Assembly (NCBI RefSeq): GCF_024323335.1
Contig: NC_066584.1
Span: 418,725,819 to 418,789,818, forward strand
Direction: 5' to 3'
Length of the DNA stretch: 64,000 nucleotides
Origin: Lathyrus oleraceus
Taxonomy: Eukaryota > Streptophyta > Magnoliopsida > Fabales > Fabaceae
Of the stretch, positions 1-9,119 are shown one piece after another. How positions within the stretch are numbered: the stretch's first letter is position 1; the number at the start of each line of letters is the position of its first letter. The position numbers and the translations under genes are program-made. The notes under the pieces were generated by a model. That model was not told the DNA's origin and did not search any database. It worked only from the letters and a program-made list of their open reading frames with translations.

Positions 1-2670
1 TTCGAAGCAGTAGGCTCAATCTTCCCAATCATATCAATGCCCCACATGGCAAACGGCCAAGGCGAATTCATGACATTCAGAGGGCTTGGTGGTACATGCA
101 CCTTATCAGCATAGATTTGACACTTATGGCACTTCCGAGCATACTTGAAACAATCGGATTCCATAGTCATCCAGTAATAACCCGCTCTCAACAATTTCTT
201 AGCCATTGCATGTCCGCCGGCATGAGTACCGAAGGAACCTTCATGAACTTCCTGCATTAACATGTCCGCCTTGGGTCTGTCCACGCATCTGAGCAAGACC
301 ATGTCAAAGTTTCTCTTATACAGCACATCATCTTGATTCAAATAGAAGCTTCCAGCTAGCCTCCTCAGGGTTTTCTTGTCATTCTTCGACGCACCTTCAG
401 GATACTCCTGAGTCGTGAGGAAGTTCTTGATGTCATAATACCACGGCTTCTCATCAATCACAACAGACTCAGCTGCAAACACATACGCAGGCCTCTCGAG
501 TCGATTCACCGCAACATGTGGCACATGATTCCACCAATGAACTTTGATCATAGACGACAAAGTTGCCAAGGCATCAGCCATTTGATTCTCATCCCGGGGG
601 ACATGGTACAACTTCACCTTCTTGAAGAACGTCAGTATTCTTCTGGTGTAATCTCTATACGGAATCAAATGCGGCTGATTCGTATTCCAATCTCCGTTGA
701 CTTGATTGACCACTAAAGCGGAATCTCCAAATATATCAAGAGTTTTGATCCTCAGATCAATGGCTTCTTCTATCCCCATGATACAAGCTTCATACTCAGC
801 TTCGTTGTTGGTGACGTCAAACGTCAATCTGGCAGAAAAAGGTATATGAGCACCTTTAGGATTGATCAATACTGCCCCAACACCGCTACCATTCATATTC
901 ACAGCCCCATCAAACATCAGTGTCCATTTGTCATCCGGATCCGGTCCTTCCTCGACAAGAGGCTCTTCGCAATCTTTCATTTTAAGATACATGATGTCTT
1001 CATCAGGGAATTCAAACATCATAGGCTGATAATCTTCAATCGGTTGCTCGGCGAGGTAGTCTGACAGAATACTACCTTTGATGGCCTTTTGTGACGTGTA
1101 CTGAATATCATACTCTGTTAGAATCATCTGCCAACGAGCAACGCGTCCGGTGAGAGCTGGTTTCTCAAAGATGTACTTCACTGGATCCATCTTAGAAATC
1201 AATAAGGTAGTATGGTTCAACATATACTGCCTCAGTCGGCGAGCAGCCCAGGCCAAAGCACAACAAGTTTTCTCGAGCAGTGAATATCTTGTTTCACAGT
1301 CGGTAAACTTTTTGCTAAGGTAGTATATGGCATGCTCTTTTCGACCAGACTCGTCATGCTGTCCCAATACACACCCCATCGAATTCTCAGTCACTGACAG
1401 GTACATTATCAGAGGTCTCCCTGGAACTGGAGGTATAAGGATTGGAGGTTTCTGTAAATACTCCTTTATCTTGTCAAAAGCTTTCTGACAATCATCATTC
1501 CACTTGATCGCCTGATTCTTTCTGAGCAGTTTGAAAATTGGTTCACATGTGGCAGTTAGGTGAGATATGAACCTTGCAATGTAGTTCAATCTCCCTAAAA
1601 ACCCACGGACTTGCTTCTCCGTTTTCGGTTCAGGCATCTCTTGAATAGCTTTGACTTTTGCTGGATCAACCTCAATCCCTTTCTCACTGACAATGAAGCC
1701 TAAAAGCTTCCCTGATCTCACCCCAAACGTACACTTGTTCGGATTCAACCTCAGCTTGAACTTTCTCAACCGGTCAAACAGCTTCTGCAAATTAACCAGG
1801 TGCTCCTCTTCTGTCTGCGACTTCGCAATCATATCATCTACGTACACTTCAATTTCTTTGTGCATCATGTCATGAAAGAGAGTCGTCATTGCCCTCTGAT
1901 AGGTAGCACCAGCATTCTTTAGCCCAAATGGCATCACCTTATAGCAGAACGTGCCCCAAGGTGTAATGAATGTCGTCTTTTCCATGTCCTCTGGCGCCAT
2001 CTTGATCTGGTTATATCCGGAGAAACCATCCATGAAAGAGAATACCGAGGATTGAGCCGTATTATCAACCAATACATCAATGTGAGGTAATGGGAAATCA
2101 TCTTTCGGACTCGCTCTATTCAAATCCCGGTAATCGACACACATTCTGACTTTACCATCCTTCTTCGGCACAGGAACGATGTTGGCCACCCATGGGGGAT
2201 AACTTGTAACAGCCAAAAAACCTGCATCCCACTGCTTCTGAACCTCTTCCTTGATCTTAGTTGCCATGTCAGGACTCGTTCTACGAAGCTTCTGCTTGAC
2301 CGAAGGACATCCTTCTCTAAGAGGTAATCGATGCACCACAATGTCTGTATCTAACCCAGGCATATCTTGATATGACCAGGCGAATATCTCCACATATTCT
2401 CTCAGCATCTCAATCAGCCTCCTCTTGACAGAGTCCTCTAAAGCAGCCCCAATCTTGATTTCTCTTTTGGCGTCCTCAGTACCCAAATTAACAACCTCCA
2501 ACTCCTCCTGATGAGGTTGGATGACCCTTTCCTCCTGCTTCAGCAATCTGACCAATTCTGCAGGGAGTTCACAGTCTTCCTCACTCTCCTCTTCAGCTTG
2601 GTAGATGGGATTGTCGAAATCATACTGAGCCATAACAGAACTGTTCATAGTGAATGCCATAAGATCGCTT
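1..2670 (-). CDS. pol: Ogre-1 pol: reverse transcriptase - dual RNase H - integrase (partial, exon 2)
   Basis: The frame is open without a stop from the splice acceptor at 2671 to base 1; its first ATG is at 2658-2660, giving 886 codons before the window edge. Counting from that Met, RT starts with a VPKKDGKVRMCVDYRDLN block near residue 170 and has the catalytic YVDD near 273 (1833-1844). A gypsy-type RNase H region follows near 400-490. A second RNase H begins at MFDGAV (about 582) and keeps the D, E, D and D positions (FDG, NEAEYEA, GDSALV, MADALA); a second, archaeal-like RNase H is known for Tat elements. The integrase zinc finger (VHEGSFGTH, then CHKC) lies near 810-855, and the first core Asp (GIDMIG) is near 873. 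The rest of the integrase is outside. Unlike the gag-protease upstream, no lesion is visible, so enzymatic function is plausible but unproven. Confidence 0.92.
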
Positions 2671-2923
2671 CTGCATGTTTAATGCTTTGTTTTAGAAAAA
2701 GAGTTCAATAAAGTCACAAAAAACAAAAACATTGCCATTTTTATTGTTTTTGAAAAAGGATGAAAACAAAAAAATAGAAAGACAGGGATCACAAAGTTTG
2801 ATTTCAAAAAATGTCCTTCATTAATGATAATCATTAAAACATGATGAGGCCCTACAATGAATCACTACGTCTTGGGCAGAGCGTAGGATTTTCATGCAAA
2901 ATGACAAAACAACAGAAAATTAC
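2671..2923 (-). other. Predicted intron between protease and RT (Ogre-1)
   Basis: The protease frame ends in a stop at 2920-2922, and the RT frame has no start codon before 2660. Splicing from a GTAATT donor (2923 downward) to a TGCAG acceptor (ending at 2671) joins the two frames in phase 2 (GA then A), with no stop across the junction. The sequence between is AT-rich with long T runs on the coding strand. An intron here is established for Ogre elements. The exact sites are my inference, supported by the same phase in the second copy of this window (45409-45635). Confidence 0.72.
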
Positions 2924-3766
2924 TCTGTCAGAAGAGTAACTTGAACCACTTCTTCAGCCGTCCAGTTGTTGATAGATCCCCCTGGTGCACACGGGCGAAC
3001 CCAGTTGTCCAGATCACAATCACTGTCACAGTCTTCACTACCGGTTGCAGAGACGTCGCCATGATTCATCAGCCCAGCGCTGGTAAAGGTACTCGGACCC
3101 GCTTGACCATTCTGCTCTGCTTGGAGAGGCTCGTAACCAACGCCAAATTTGTCTTCTTTAACAGGCAAGTCCACCATCTTGCCCCAGCCTTCAGCTTTGC
3201 CAGAATTAACAACCTCCTTAGCCTGCTTGTAAGAAGTAATTGAAGCACCTGGCTTCCTCTGCTCAGCGTACGCCACTTTCTCAAGAGCCACAGTCTCAAA
3301 CGCCTGACATAAGGTTTCGTGGATCTCGCCATCCACCTCAACATATTTGAACGAGGATAGATGACTCACCAGAATCTCTTCTTCACCGCACACGGTCACA
3401 ATCTGACCGTTCCAGACATACTTGAGCTTTTGATGGAGAGTCGACGAGACTGCCCCTGCTGCATGAATCCATGGACGCCCCAATAAACAACTATAGGCGG
3501 GCTGGATGTCCATAACATAGAAGATGATATCGAATACCTCAGGACCTATCTTCACAGGCAAGGTAACTTCCCCACACACAGAACGTTTGGAGCCGTCGAA
3601 AGCACGAACGATCAGGTCACTGGGAGTAAGCACAAACCCTTCCACATCAATCTTCTTCAGAATCTGCTTAGGCAACACATTCAGCGACGACCCGGTGTCT
3701 ACCAATACGTGAGACAACACTGCCCCCTTGCACTCCATGGTGATGTGCAAGGCTTTGTTATGGTTC
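2920..3766 (-). pseudogene. pro: Ogre-1 aspartic protease and linker
   Basis: The open stretch from 3750 gives 276 residues. It contains the retroviral-type aspartic protease active site VDTGSSLNVLP near residue 17 and the downstream hydrophobic block ending CLLGRPWIHAAGAV near 90, followed by an acidic, low-complexity linker to the stop at 2920. The enzyme would cleave the Gag-Pol polyprotein in the particle. It is out of frame with the gag tail before it: the junction near 3765 looks like a one-base deletion, so as written protease could not be made as a fusion to gag. The next exon is pol. Confidence 0.85.
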
Positions 3767-5258
3767 GCCCTTCAGGCGGTAAGTCCAGGTTGGTGAATCC
3801 TACACCATGCCTGGTGCTCACATTGGCCATCACACCCTCCAGTTGATTGACAGAAATCTCCTGAGGCACGTAAGCCAGATTCAACATCTTCAGCAAGGCA
3901 TTACGGTGTGCCTCAGAGCACAACAACAGTGAAAGTATAGAAATCTTGGACGGAGTTTGACTCAATTGATCTACAATCTTGTAGTCACTCTTCTTGATTA
4001 TCTTCATAAACTCCTCCACGTCCTTCTCAAATGTCCCCTCGGGCGCTTCCTTCTGGACAGGTTCTTCCTCAACCACAGCTTGCTTACCCTTTGCTTTGGC
4101 GAGAGCCTCAGCATTATTGTCCCTCAAAGGTTGCGGTGCGAACAGACGACCGCTTCTGGTAAAACCTCCTGGACCCCCTACATTATCCACGGCAGACCAA
4201 CAGTTGCAGGAGCTCTATTCGGTAAACCAATTGTCACTGGAGTTTGATTCACTGGTCTCGTCTGACCTTCAGCCCTTCTGTTACTGCGATAAGCATTATC
4301 ATACTTCCACGGCACGACTCTACTATTCTCAACAGCCCTTCTTCCAGACGCAACGATAGTAGTCGGAGCACTGATGGTTACAGGCACGGAAATGGTAACT
4401 GGGGTACCATTTGTTGCAGGTGCACTAACAACCCTTTGTCCACGTTCTTCAGACGGTTTAAAGTAAATGGTGATAGTTGACACTGTCCCACGATCTTTTA
4501 CAGCCCTACTGAATTGCAAACAACCCTCATCCATCATACCCTGGATACCGGCCCTTAACTGGTCGCAACCATTCTCAGATTCTGCACAGCCCAAACAATC
4601 CTCATCACAGCCGAGTAGTAGATACCCCATTCAGCAGACGGCCCTTCACAACTAGCAGAGAAGTCTGAACATCATCAACATTAACAACCAGATCTTCAGC
4701 TTCTTTCCCCTCAATATTGTTCACTCTATGCCCACCATGCTGAGGCATAGGGTTGTTTACGACGTTAGGCACTGGAGCGAAGTTGATTGCCTTGGCATCG
4801 ATCAAATCTTGGACCTTGTGCTGGAGAGCCCGACACTTCTCAGTATGATGCCCTGGTGCCCCAGAGTGAAAGTCACAACGGACGTTGGCGTCGTACCCAG
4901 GAGGCAATACTGTAGGCGGAGCCATTGTACGCAACTCAACCATCCCCAACCTGAGTAGTTCGGGCAGCAGTTCGGCGTACGACATGGGTAGCGAATCAAA
5001 ACGTCGATCAGGCATCCTTTGTCTGGGCTGATACGGACGTTGCTGTTGTTGTTGTTGTTGCGGTTGTTGAACTCTTTGTTGTTGTTGTTGACGAGGTTGA
5101 GGTGCCGGAATGGTCACTGCAGCAGCTTGACGGTATTCAATCTGTTCTGATCTCTGCGGTGTTGAACACATTAGTTTCACCCTCTCTTCGACGAGGTGCC
5201 CCAGCAAATGGCTTCTTAGAAGAAGAGGAACCAACATCTTGGATCTTCCCAGTTTTAA
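3767..5258 (-). pseudogene. gag: Ogre-1 gag C-terminal half, repeatedly frameshifted
   Basis: Three overlapping open stretches in different frames (5237-4605, 4630-4178, 4190-3699) read together as a Tat-lineage gag tail. There is a glutamine-rich tract near 5030-5095, a zinc-knuckle-like C-H-H-C block at 4833-4877 (pattern CX2HX5HX4C), a basic and threonine-rich middle, and the helical segment before protease (SKISILSLLLCSEAHRNALL). Frame changes are needed near 5265, 5170, 4615, 4190 and 3765. No in-frame nonsense mutation is needed inside the segments. I treat this as a broken gene, but clustered small indels could also be base-calling errors in the assembly. Confidence 0.75.
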
Positions 5259-6236
5259 TCAACTCTCAGTCCTCTCTCCACAAATGACAACATCAGAAAA
5301 ACTACCGAATGGGCAGCTCCCCATCCGGTCCATAAACACACCCTGAAGAGTACCGATAAACATATCTGTCAACTCCCTCTCCAGCATAGGGGGTTGAACT
5401 CTAGCAGCCAGTTCACGCCACCTCTGGGCATACTCCTTGAAGCTCTCATTGGATTTCTGACAAAGACTCTGCAGCTGAGTTCGGCTCGGTGCCATGTCCA
5501 TGTTGTGTTTGTACTGCCTCAAAAAGGCCTCACCCAGATCCCTCCAGCAGCGGATAGAATCTCTCTTCAATTCCATGTACCAGTCCAAAGAAGCCCCAGA
5601 TAGACTATCTTGGAAAAAATACATCCACATCTTTTCATCATCGGTATACGCAGAGATTTTTCGATAATAAGCCTGCACATGGGTGCGAGGGCAAGAAGTA
5701 CCGTTGTATTTATCGAAGGACGGTGCTTTGAACTTGTGAGGGATTCTCAAACCTTCCACCAACCCCATATTGGTAACATCAAAACCGAGAGAATTCTGAC
5801 ATTCCATAACTCGGATCTTCTCAGCAAGGGCATCAACTTTACGATCCCTCTCATCAACCCTTCCCAGAACATCTTCGTCTCCACTAAGCAGAGAGAACAT
5901 ATCCTCTTGTCTGTCAACGATCGGAGCAGGATTACGGGCCGGGGCACGGACTACTCTGGCATTAGCGGCATCTGGAACAATAGGTTGACCGTTGATTCGA
6001 ATACCCCCCAACTCATCACCTACAGCATAGTTGTTGATGGGTACAGCAGCAACAACATTGTTATCATTGACCGGGCCTCCCTCTGGCGGAGCATGGTTGA
6101 CCGGTGGAATGGCAGCCTCTTGTCTCTGAACCATGGCTCGAAGTTCTTCTTGACCTTGTGCAACCCCTTGCATCATATTCATGAACTGGGCCATGTTAGC
6201 CTTCATCTCAGCCAACTCAGCTTGAACTTGATCCAT
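5259..6236 (-). CDS. gag: Ogre-1 gag N-terminal part (capsid-like Retrotrans_gag domain)
   Basis: This 325-residue open frame starts with a Met/Gln-rich coiled segment (MDQVQAELAEMKANMAQFMN), has a proline-rich spacer, then a capsid-like Retrotrans_gag region around residues 165-310 (WYMELKRDSIRCWRDLGEAF, then KEYAQRWRELAARVQPP). Gag is the structural protein of the cytoplasmic particle. The frame ends at a stop created by a frame change near 5265, so the nucleocapsid part continues in another frame (see the gag C-terminal entry). It lies 410 bases downstream of ORF1 on the same strand. Confidence 0.85.
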   Translation of the reverse strand: MDQVQAELAEMKANMAQFMNMMQGVAQGQEELRAMVQRQEAAIPPVNHAPPEGGPVNDNNVVAAVPINNYAVGDELGGIRINGQPIVPDAANARVVRAPARNPAPIVDRQEDMFSLLSGDEDVLGRVDERDRKVDALAEKIRVMECQNSLGFDVTNMGLVEGLRIPHKFKAPSFDKYNGTSCPRTHVQAYYRKISAYTDDEKMWMYFFQDSLSGASLDWYMELKRDSIRCWRDLGEAFLRQYKHNMDMAPSRTQLQSLCQKSNESFKEYAQRWRELAARVQPPMLERELTDMFIGTLQGVFMDRMGSCPFGSFSDVVICGERTES

Positions 6237-6646
6237 ACCTCTCTGTTGATTCAGTCTTGTTGAGTAGCGGTGCGGACGTTGATCAGCTATCCTGCCTGAA
6301 CAGGAACCAAGAGTGAGAAGTCACGACCAAGAACACCTGTTATGCAAAATGATATGAGTATGGTGCTAATGATGCGTATGATGCACATGATATGTTCATT
6401 CCTCAGGCATTCAAAGAGCCTGAGTCATCCTCAAAAGATGGCAACCTGCAGCAAGAACAACATAGAAGCACAGAAACAACATACACAAGAGTGATGAGTA
6501 CAAGGTGAAACCAACAACCTCATCTATATGAGTAACAGGATCATACAACAAAGTCGACAAAGAAAATCCAAACAATCGGAGTACAACAATGAATCCCATC
6601 CAACAAGCCTGGAGGTGATTCTCAACATACATATCAAAGATACAAG
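6237..6646 (-). other. ORF1-gag spacer
   Basis: About 410 bases between the ORF1 stop and the gag start codon. No conserved coding stretch is visible on either strand. A spacer of this kind separates ORF1 from gag in Ogre elements, and how gag is translated downstream of ORF1 is not evident from the sequence. Confidence 0.5.
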
Positions 6647-8287
6647 CTAAGACAAACGGCCTCCCGGAATGAGAGTCTTCAAGTACTGACACTGGTCTAT
6701 CAACAGGTCACATTCTGAACATTCTGGCAAAAGAGTGATCTTCTCCTTCAGTTGTCGTCTGAGCTCTACCACTTCTCCTCCAAGGTGGTTCTCTGATGTC
6801 TGTCTCAAGTCTACTTCCTTCTTCAACTGGATGTCTTTATCTCTGAGTTGCTTCTCCAAGTCTCTGATCTTCTTCTGATAGTTGGCCTCAACTCTCTGCA
6901 GCCTCAAGCACTCCCGGTGTTCTGCATCTAACATACTCTCCATCTCCTCGTAGGATCTCTTCTTGCTTCTCAGTCTGCTAGCATCTTCTTCTCGCACTCC
7001 TCTGAGTCGATGAGCCAAGTTCAAACTATCAGCTTTGGCTTTGTACAGCTCCATCTGGGTATCTTGCTCCTTCCCTCTCAAACGGCGATTCTCCATCAGG
7101 GCTTGCTTGTAGTGCTCCGCAGGCACACTCTCAGCAAGGATCAAAGGTGGTTGCTCCTGCAACGGCTCCATCCTATCGTAGGGTAACAACAAAGTTTCTA
7201 CTCTCTCCTTGACCCAATCAGTGTAATCAGGCATAGCAACGACAAACTTCTTCCCTAAGACAGATCCATCCTTCACACCGATAGACTTCCAAGCTCTCCC
7301 TATCTGCTCCAATCTGGCCGGGTCACTCTGCTTCTCAAAATACACACTTTCAGCTACCTCAGCCTCAAGTGGTCTTCCCTTCATCACAAACCCCAACTGG
7401 CGAAGAGAAAGAACCGGGTTGTAATTGATGCAACCCCTAGTCCCTATGAGTGGCACATTACGGAATCCTCCACAGCTCATAATGACGTTACGCACACCCA
7501 TCCGGTAAGATTGCCATCTGATATCATAGGAGGTAAGAGACATAACCCTCTGAGTCCACTTATGCGTGCTCTGAGCATCCACAAAAGGTCCACTGACTGG
7601 CAGGAGAGACAAGAACCATCTGAGCAAAAGCGGGAGACAACACCTGATAGCCCCACCCTTACCATGCCTACTGTGAATAGCGGAGTAAGTGTCAGCTAAC
7701 AGAGTAGGAACTGGATTTCCTCCAATGAAAATACTGACTGCAGCATAGTCAACAAAATTGGGCATACTCGGAAACAGGACGATCCCATAGATCATGACGG
7801 CCAACTGAGCATGAAAGGCTTCCCAACTTCCCTTCTCTGCTTCTTCTCTAGCTACCCTCAACAGAAACTTCAAAGGCAATCCCACAACATCCCCACTGGA
7901 CTTCCAACTATCACTGACTTCCTTGATACCCAAATGGAGAGCTCTGGCAACAACTCTGAAATCAACCTCCTTGGGCACATCCAAGAAAGGAACCTGATAC
8001 CGGACCGGGACACTCAGTAGAATGGAGTATTCCTCAAGAGTAGGTGCCAACTGATAATCTTGAAAGGTGAAACAATGAAGCTCTGGGTCGTAGAACTGTA
8101 GAAGAGTCTGCAACGGTACCAGATCGACTACCATCTTCAACAGTGTCAGAATATCTCCATACTGGTCAACAAACCCCTTCTGGTTACCACTGGTCATAAG
8201 GTTGCTCAACTCAATCAGAGACGTCAAAGGTTCACGGTGAAAGCTGTAGGAACAAGTCTCCCGCTTCAACTCTGGGACTGTTGCCAT
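6647..8287 (-). CDS. Ogre ORF1 protein (DUF7745-like), function unknown
   Basis: This intact frame of 546 residues starts at the Met of MATVPELKRETCSYS. An upstream Met at 8431 would add a lysine-rich stretch that is only translated from a pyrimidine/purine tract, so I prefer 8287. Residues about 60-340 form a conserved globular region (LLQFYDPELHCFTF, LAPTLEEYSILL, MIYGIVLFPSMPNFVDY, then CINYNPVLSLRQLGF) shared with the decayed ORF1 of the second Ogre in this window; it resembles the plant DUF7745 family found in Ogre ORF1. Residues about 410-520 are a charged coiled coil, followed by a short cysteine cluster (ECSEC...DQC). No enzymatic motif is evident. It lies upstream of gag, after the 5' UTR, as in other Ogre elements. 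Confidence 0.85.
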   Translation of the reverse strand: MATVPELKRETCSYSFHREPLTSLIELSNLMTSGNQKGFVDQYGDILTLLKMVVDLVPLQTLLQFYDPELHCFTFQDYQLAPTLEEYSILLSVPVRYQVPFLDVPKEVDFRVVARALHLGIKEVSDSWKSSGDVVGLPLKFLLRVAREEAEKGSWEAFHAQLAVMIYGIVLFPSMPNFVDYAAVSIFIGGNPVPTLLADTYSAIHSRHGKGGAIRCCLPLLLRWFLSLLPVSGPFVDAQSTHKWTQRVMSLTSYDIRWQSYRMGVRNVIMSCGGFRNVPLIGTRGCINYNPVLSLRQLGFVMKGRPLEAEVAESVYFEKQSDPARLEQIGRAWKSIGVKDGSVLGKKFVVAMPDYTDWVKERVETLLLPYDRMEPLQEQPPLILAESVPAEHYKQALMENRRLRGKEQDTQMELYKAKADSLNLAHRLRGVREEDASRLRSKKRSYEEMESMLDAEHRECLRLQRVEANYQKKIRDLEKQLRDKDIQLKKEVDLRQTSENHLGGEVVELRRQLKEKITLLPECSECDLLIDQCQYLKTLIPGGRLS

Positions 8288-8348
8288 CTCTATCAGTGAA
8301 CAAGCTCTGGAATGTACCTGAGAAATGATATGCATGCAGGGATCAATT

Positions 8349-8379
<31 letters not shown>

Positions 8380-9099
8380 GTATTTTTTTTTTATTGCGTT
8401 TCTTTTGAAAAATAAATATGCTATGATGCAAATGATGCAGACTCGACTGGTTGGCTGCGTCTCTCAGAACACAGGATCAAAACTTCGGCTTGAACTCGGA
8501 ACCACAAATTCATCTGAAACCCAAAGTCATCTGAGACCCTAAACTTCTGAACCAATAGTCACCAACAGGATCACAAGTCACCAACAAGTCACCAACAAGT
8601 CACCAACTGTACCTGTAATAATGATCATTCCCTCCCCACTCACGGGTGTCATCTAGGCCAGGGTAAGGTCGAGAGAAACGCAGCATAAATAACCTTTCGC
8701 AGAACATCATCATATACACACCCGAAGTATGTAACGATAATATCCCACCAGGGTCTGAACTGCTCGTGATATCAATGTTCCGCTAAGTGGCGCAATACCA
8801 CCCGCTTCACATGAATCACTCTATTCCTAAGTATCCTAGATTTCACTCATGGCCTGGGTATTGGGCCTTTTACCTCATGTAACTCCCACCCAACAGAGAG
8901 AAACAGACAACCAGCCAGATGAATAATGAATGTGAATGAATGCAAACATAAGTGCAAACATAAATGCAAACAGTAAATGCAAATATATACAAATGAATGC
9001 AATAAAAAACAGCAAACAACAACCAAAACCCTAACCTAGAGAGCGCTAGGAGAGACTCGCTTAGGGAAGACGGACCAGCACAGGTCAACTTCTCTATAG
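8288..9099 (-). other. Ogre-1 5' untranslated leader between PBS and ORF1
   Basis: About 810 bases without a recognisable gene. On the element's strand it carries a purine-rich tract (plus-strand T/C run at 8346-8396) directly before ORF1. Short repeats of a CACCAACAAGT type occur near 8560-8605 on the plus strand. I see no other gene in it. Confidence 0.6.
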
Positions 9100-9117
9100 T
9101 CCCCAGCAGAGTCGCCA
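9100..9117 (-). promoter_or_regulatory. Primer-binding site, tRNA-Arg type (Ogre-1)
   Basis: On the minus strand this reads TGGCGACTCTGCTGGGGA, complementary to the 3' end of plant tRNA-Arg (…TCCCCAGCGGAGTCGCCA) with one mismatch. It starts two bases inside the LTR end at 9120. The same 18 bases occur in the second Ogre at 39539-39556. Confidence 0.9.
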
Positions 9118-9119
9118 GC

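Noticed and set aside
6647..8431. ORF1 as a host gene with a nuclear-localisation-like lysine-rich start
   Set aside because: Position between PBS and gag on the same strand, and a homologue at the same place in Ogre-2, make it an element gene. The lysine-rich start is translation of a purine tract before the likelier Met at 8287.
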